Origin: Lachnospiraceae bacterium
Lineage (GTDB): Bacteria; Bacillota; Clostridia; Lachnospirales; Lachnospiraceae
Length of the DNA: 8,364 nt
Assembly (NCBI GenBank): GCA_900770345.1
Contig: CAAGKF010000314.1
Span: 1-8,364, forward strand
Reading direction: 5' to 3'
Positions 5,971-8,364 of the stretch are shown here, in pieces; the stretch's first letter is position 1, and every line of letters starts with the position of its first letter. A model generated the notes under the pieces. That model saw only the letters and a program-made list of their open reading frames with translations. It ran no database searches and had not been told where the DNA came from. The position numbers and the translations under genes are program-made.

Positions 5971-6468
5971 ATGTTTTGGAAAAAATATGGTGATTATATC
6001 ACTTCCGTCTTCTTCATCTTTATTTCGATTACGATGATCGCCGCGGCAAGAACGCTTCCCAAGTCTAAAATCATGAAATTGGGTCCTGATTTCATGCCGA
6101 CTGTGATTGGCGTTGTTACACTGATCCTTGCCGTTATTCTGCTGATTCAAACAATCAAGAATACCAAAATCCGGAATGCAGAGCTGGCGAAGGAACAGCC
6201 TGAAGAATGCGACTATAAAAAAATGTTGACCAGTCTTGCACTGATCCTCGTCTATGTATTCATTTTAAAACCGGTGGGATTTATTCTTTCGACGTTGTTA
6301 TATCTGCTTCCTCAGTTTGCTACGCTGGCTCCCAAAGAGAAAGTTACCCGAAAAAATCTTACAGAATGGGCAATTTTGGATGTGGTCTTTACTTTGGTGG
6401 TATTCTTCCTATTCCGTTATGGCTTTACCATCGTATTGCCTGCAGGAATCTTTACCATCTCACTGTAA
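5971..6468 (+). CDS. tctB: TctB-family small membrane subunit of the TTT transporter
   Basis: A 165-residue membrane protein with four hydrophobic segments, at about residues 9-27, 40-60, 84-115 (containing FILKPVGFILSTLLYLLPQF) and 132-153. A charged cytoplasmic loop (about 61-83) lies between the second and third. Size, segment spacing and the LGPDFMPTVIG motif after the first segment fit the TctB family; sequence is poorly conserved in this family, so context matters. The ATG at 5971 is chosen over the in-frame ATG at 5929, which lies inside gudD, because AGTGAGGTGA (5956-5965) precedes it at good spacing and the protein then starts with a short cytoplasmic N-terminus. It is 14 bases after gudD and 15 before tctA, so all three are almost certainly cotranscribed. 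Its role is as partner of TctA in the membrane; its exact contribution to transport is not well understood. Confidence 0.92.
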   Translation: MFWKKYGDYITSVFFIFISITMIAAARTLPKSKIMKLGPDFMPTVIGVVTLILAVILLIQTIKNTKIRNAELAKEQPEECDYKKMLTSLALILVYVFILKPVGFILSTLLYLLPQFATLAPKEKVTRKNLTEWAILDVVFTLVVFFLFRYGFTIVLPAGIFTISL

Positions 6469-6483
6469 GGGAGGATTGAAATC

Positions 6484-7992
6484 ATGAATACATTTGCGCA
6501 GTTGGGCAGTGCATTTGTCACTGTCTGCCAGCCTACATCCCTGCTTTTCATGCTTGCAGGCGTTATTATTGGTATTATTTTCGGCTCGATTCCCGGGTTG
6601 TCCGCATCTATGGCAGTTGCATTGATGCTGCCGCTGACTTTCAGTATGAGCTCTGTCCTGGGTATGAACGTCCTGGTCGCTGTTTATATCGGTGGTATTT
6701 CTGGTGGTCTGATTTCTGCAATCCTGTTGAATATGCCGGGAACCGCTTCTTCTATAGCGACCTGCTTTGACGGGCATCCTATGGCAATGAACGGAAAAGC
6801 CGGGAAAGCATTGAGTTATGGGATTGTATTCTCCTTTGTAGGATCTGTATTTTCTTTCATCGTTCTGACGTTCTTTGCCCCCCGTCTGGCTAGTATTGCT
6901 CTGAAGTTTACTCCTGTAGAAAACTTTGGGATTTGTTTCTTCGCGTTGACGATGGTGGCCGTACTTTCCTCTGGTCATCTGGTGAAAGGCCTGCTGGCCG
7001 GGTTGCTTGGCTTGATGTGCACCCAGATTGGTATGTCTCCAATCGATGGTATCCAACGGTTTACGTTTGGCAGCCATGATTTGATGGCTGGATTCAATAC
7101 ACTGACTACGCTGATCGGGATCTTTGCAATTTCTGAAATCCTCATTGCAGCAGAAGAAATCCATCACGGGGAAGGCCAAATCATGCAGATGGAACCCATG
7201 CATGGATTGGGTCTTACTTGGGCTGAGTTTAAATATCAGATTCCCAATGCCATCCGTTCTGCATTGATTGGTCTGGGAATTGGTATTTTGCCTGGCATCG
7301 GCGGCAGTACTTCTGGTATGCTGAGTTATGTAACGGCCAAGAAAGCATCTAAATATCCGGAACGATTTGGTAAAGGGTGCCCGGATGGTGTTGTAGCTAC
7401 TGAAACCGCAAATAACGCGACCATTGGTGGGGCATTGATTCCTCTGCTGGTATTGGGTATTCCCGGTGATGGTGTTACGGCCATGATGCTGGGCGGGTTC
7501 CTGATCCATGGACTTTCTGCCGGTCCTCTGCTGTTTGTGAAAAATGCGGATGTCGTTTATGGTATCTTTGCAGCCTGCATGGTTTGCATTACGATTATGC
7601 TGTTTGTTGAAACGGCAGGAATCAAGTACTTCGTCAAACTGCTCCGCATCCCCAAATATATCCTGATGCCCTGCATTTTGGTGCTGTGCTCGGTTGGTGC
7701 CTATGCAACGAACAATAGTATTTTCGATGTACAATCTACCATCCTGTTTGGTGTTATCGGGTATCTGTACCACAAACTGAATCTGCAGACGACTCCGTTT
7801 GTACTGTGCTTCCTGGTAGGGGGCATGACTGAAACGTATCTGCGCCGCGGCATTATGAGCTACAAAACGTTCGGCGCTTTCTTCAGCCGGCCAATCTTTG
7901 ACGTATTCTTCTTCATTGCGGTAGCAGTGATGATTTGGTCTGTTATCAGTGAAAATCGGAAAAACAAGCAGAAAGAAGCAGCAATCAAGTAA
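6484..7992 (+). CDS. tctA: TctA-family large membrane subunit of the TTT transporter
   Basis: A 502-residue, highly hydrophobic protein of normal TctA length. It has the family's repeated signatures: GSIPGLSASMAVALMLP (34-50), then IGGISGGLISAILLNMPG, and in the second half GILPGIGGSTSG (267-278), ETANNA (307-312) and LGIPGDGVTAMMLGG (from 324). The two PG-containing re-entrant motifs reflect the internal duplication of the family. A last hydrophobic segment (FFFIAVAVMIWSVI) precedes a short Lys-rich tail. AAGGGAGG (6467-6474) lies nine bases before the ATG and overlaps the tctB stop. TctA forms the ion-coupled translocation path that receives substrate from TctC. Here it is in an operon with glucarate dehydratase, so a C6 aldarate is the likely cargo; the family is better known for citrate and other carboxylates. 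Downstream is a long hairpin at 8051-8097. Confidence 0.96.
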   Translation: MNTFAQLGSAFVTVCQPTSLLFMLAGVIIGIIFGSIPGLSASMAVALMLPLTFSMSSVLGMNVLVAVYIGGISGGLISAILLNMPGTASSIATCFDGHPMAMNGKAGKALSYGIVFSFVGSVFSFIVLTFFAPRLASIALKFTPVENFGICFFALTMVAVLSSGHLVKGLLAGLLGLMCTQIGMSPIDGIQRFTFGSHDLMAGFNTLTTLIGIFAISEILIAAEEIHHGEGQIMQMEPMHGLGLTWAEFKYQIPNAIRSALIGLGIGILPGIGGSTSGMLSYVTAKKASKYPERFGKGCPDGVVATETANNATIGGALIPLLVLGIPGDGVTAMMLGGFLIHGLSAGPLLFVKNADVVYGIFAACMVCITIMLFVETAGIKYFVKLLRIPKYILMPCILVLCSVGAYATNNSIFDVQSTILFGVIGYLYHKLNLQTTPFVLCFLVGGMTETYLRRGIMSYKTFGAFFSRPIFDVFFFIAVAVMIWSVISENRKNKQKEAAIK

Positions 7993-8010
7993 AATCAGAT
8001 TGAAATTGCT

Positions 8011-8036
8011 AACAATGTCATAAACCATACATTGTT
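8011..8036 (+). repeat. Small 8-bp inverted repeat after tctA
   Basis: AACAATGT (8011-8018) and ACATTGTT (8029-8036) are complementary with a 10-base loop. The stem is AT-rich and no T-run follows, so alone it is a weak terminator at best. It may add to the stronger hairpin that follows. Confidence 0.4.
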
Positions 8037-8050
8037 CCTTGAAAACCAAC

Positions 8051-8099
8051 ACGGTTACGACGGATATTGCGATTTTAGCAATATCCGTCGTAATCGTTT
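8051..8099 (+). terminator. Long hairpin ending the gudD-tctBA operon (probable terminator)
   Basis: TTACGACGGATATTGC (8055-8070) is perfectly complementary to GCAATATCCGTCGTAA (8078-8093) around GATTTTA. Including one G-U pair and ACG/CGT outside it, the stem reaches 20 pairs (8051-8097). Only TTTA follows, so the U-tract is poor. The position 58 bases after the tctA stop suits an operon end, but factor-assisted termination, mRNA 3' protection or a palindromic repeat are also possible. Confidence 0.6.
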
Positions 8100-8272
8100 A
8101 GAGGGTGTAAATCCGGAATCTGAAAAAAATTGCACTTTCGTCCTGATTCTTTCCAATTTTCCGCTTCTTTTTCCAGAATCGCGGAAAACCATTGCCTTTT
8201 TCCCGGGCAGCCGGTACAGTTATACTGGATATGAATCGGAATTCTAGGGAAATCAGAAAAGAGGGAAGTCCC
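8100..8272. other. Non-coding leader region before the gene at 8273
   Basis: No coding potential is convincing here. Two short perfect stems can form but interleave and so compete: GATTCT/AGAATC (8145-8150 with 8175-8180) and TTTTCCGC/GCGGAAAA (8157-8164 with 8181-8188). No known riboswitch core was recognised. A 71-codon reading frame from 8032 to 8247 crosses the 20-bp hairpin and lacks a ribosome binding site, so it is not called. Confidence 0.5.
8221..8226 (+). promoter_or_regulatory. Candidate -10 box for the gene at 8273
   Basis: TATACT (8221-8226) matches the -10 consensus at 5/6 positions and would give a leader of about 40 bases. No good -35 lies at the right distance: TTGCCT at 8192-8197 is 23 bases away. 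The call is weak. Confidence 0.3.
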
Positions 8273-8364
8273 ATGACCACATCACTGGAAGAAATGCTGA
8301 AAGACTATGAAATCCCGCCTGTGGCAAAGGTCCAGGTGCTGTTCGACCGGACTCGGCTGGAACG
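8273..8364 (+). CDS. Start of an unidentified protein, cut by the window edge (LarA-like N-terminus is one possibility)
   Basis: An ATG at 8273 opens a frame that continues to the window edge (30 full codons): MTTSLEEMLKDYEIPPVAKV, then QVLFDRTRLE. AGAGGGA (8260-8266) gives a ribosome binding site six bases upstream, and codon use is normal for the window, so this is very probably a real gene. The pattern of a short helix, LKDYEIPPVAKV and then FDRTRLE recalls the first residues of LarA-like (DUF2088, nickel-dependent lactate racemase family) proteins of Bacillota. That is recalled resemblance over 30 residues and not a firm identification. It may be a separate unit from the tct operon because of the hairpin at 8051-8099. 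Confidence 0.7.
   Translation, partial: MTTSLEEMLKDYEIPPVAKVQVLFDRTRLE

Noticed and set aside
6460..8052. A 530-codon open frame on the minus strand opposite tctA
   Set aside because: It is antisense to a clear TctA gene, has a composition rich in His, Gln, Asn and Arg with no recognisable domain, and starts from the 3' hairpin region without a ribosome binding site. It reflects codon bias of tctA.
8145..8188. An apparent pseudoknot or riboswitch before the gene at 8273
   Set aside because: The two stems interleave, but a 6-base connecting loop would have to span about 14 base pairs, so a true pseudoknot is not feasible. The only decent -10 box is downstream, and no known riboswitch core is present.
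1..8364. Insertion sequence, prophage, CRISPR array, tRNA or rRNA
   Set aside because: I saw no transposase or integrase motifs, spaced direct repeats, or cloverleaf or rRNA signatures on either strand.

Overview
The window looks like the chromosome of a Bacillota (Firmicutes) bacterium, plausibly a gut Negativicute of the Acidaminococcus type. The grounds are strong GGAGG ribosome binding sites, mid-range GC with GC-rich and AT-rich genes side by side, a lipoprotein solute-binding protein, and anaerobe-style dicarboxylate-related genes. This assignment is inference; no rRNA or marker gene is present.

Layout. A minus-strand AAA+ ATPase of the AAA_14/DUF4143 type runs off the left edge (1-1006). 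A palindrome-rich 327-bp divergent region (1007-1333) separates it from a plus-strand LysR-type regulator, here called LysR1 (1334-2254), which ends in a clear intrinsic terminator. Next come tctC (2498-3487), a TctC-family lipoprotein solute-binding protein with its own leader, and a bidirectional terminator shared with a second, convergent LysR-type regulator, LysR2 (3527-4447, minus). LysR2 is divergent from a tight operon gudD-tctB-tctA (4613-7992): D-glucarate dehydratase plus the small and large membrane subunits of a tripartite tricarboxylate transporter (TTT). After a long hairpin and a roughly 280-bp gap, an unidentified gene starts at 8273 and leaves the window.

How it fits together. 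The window reads as an aldarate (D-glucarate/L-idarate) uptake and catabolism locus. TctC would capture the substrate outside the membrane, TctAB would import it, and GudD would dehydrate it to 5-dehydro-4-deoxy-D-glucarate. The later steps (aldolase or dehydratase, tartronate semialdehyde reductase) are not visible here. The TTT family is best known for citrate and other carboxylates, so its coupling to glucarate is the main biological hypothesis. The strongest regulatory support is a 17-bp motif (TRTACATRGGACTTATT, 15/17 identical) found only upstream of tctC (2365-2381) and upstream of gudD (4547-4563). It ties the detached tctC to the gudD-tctBA operon, most likely through LysR2. No mobile element, tRNA, rRNA, CRISPR array or riboswitch was recognised.
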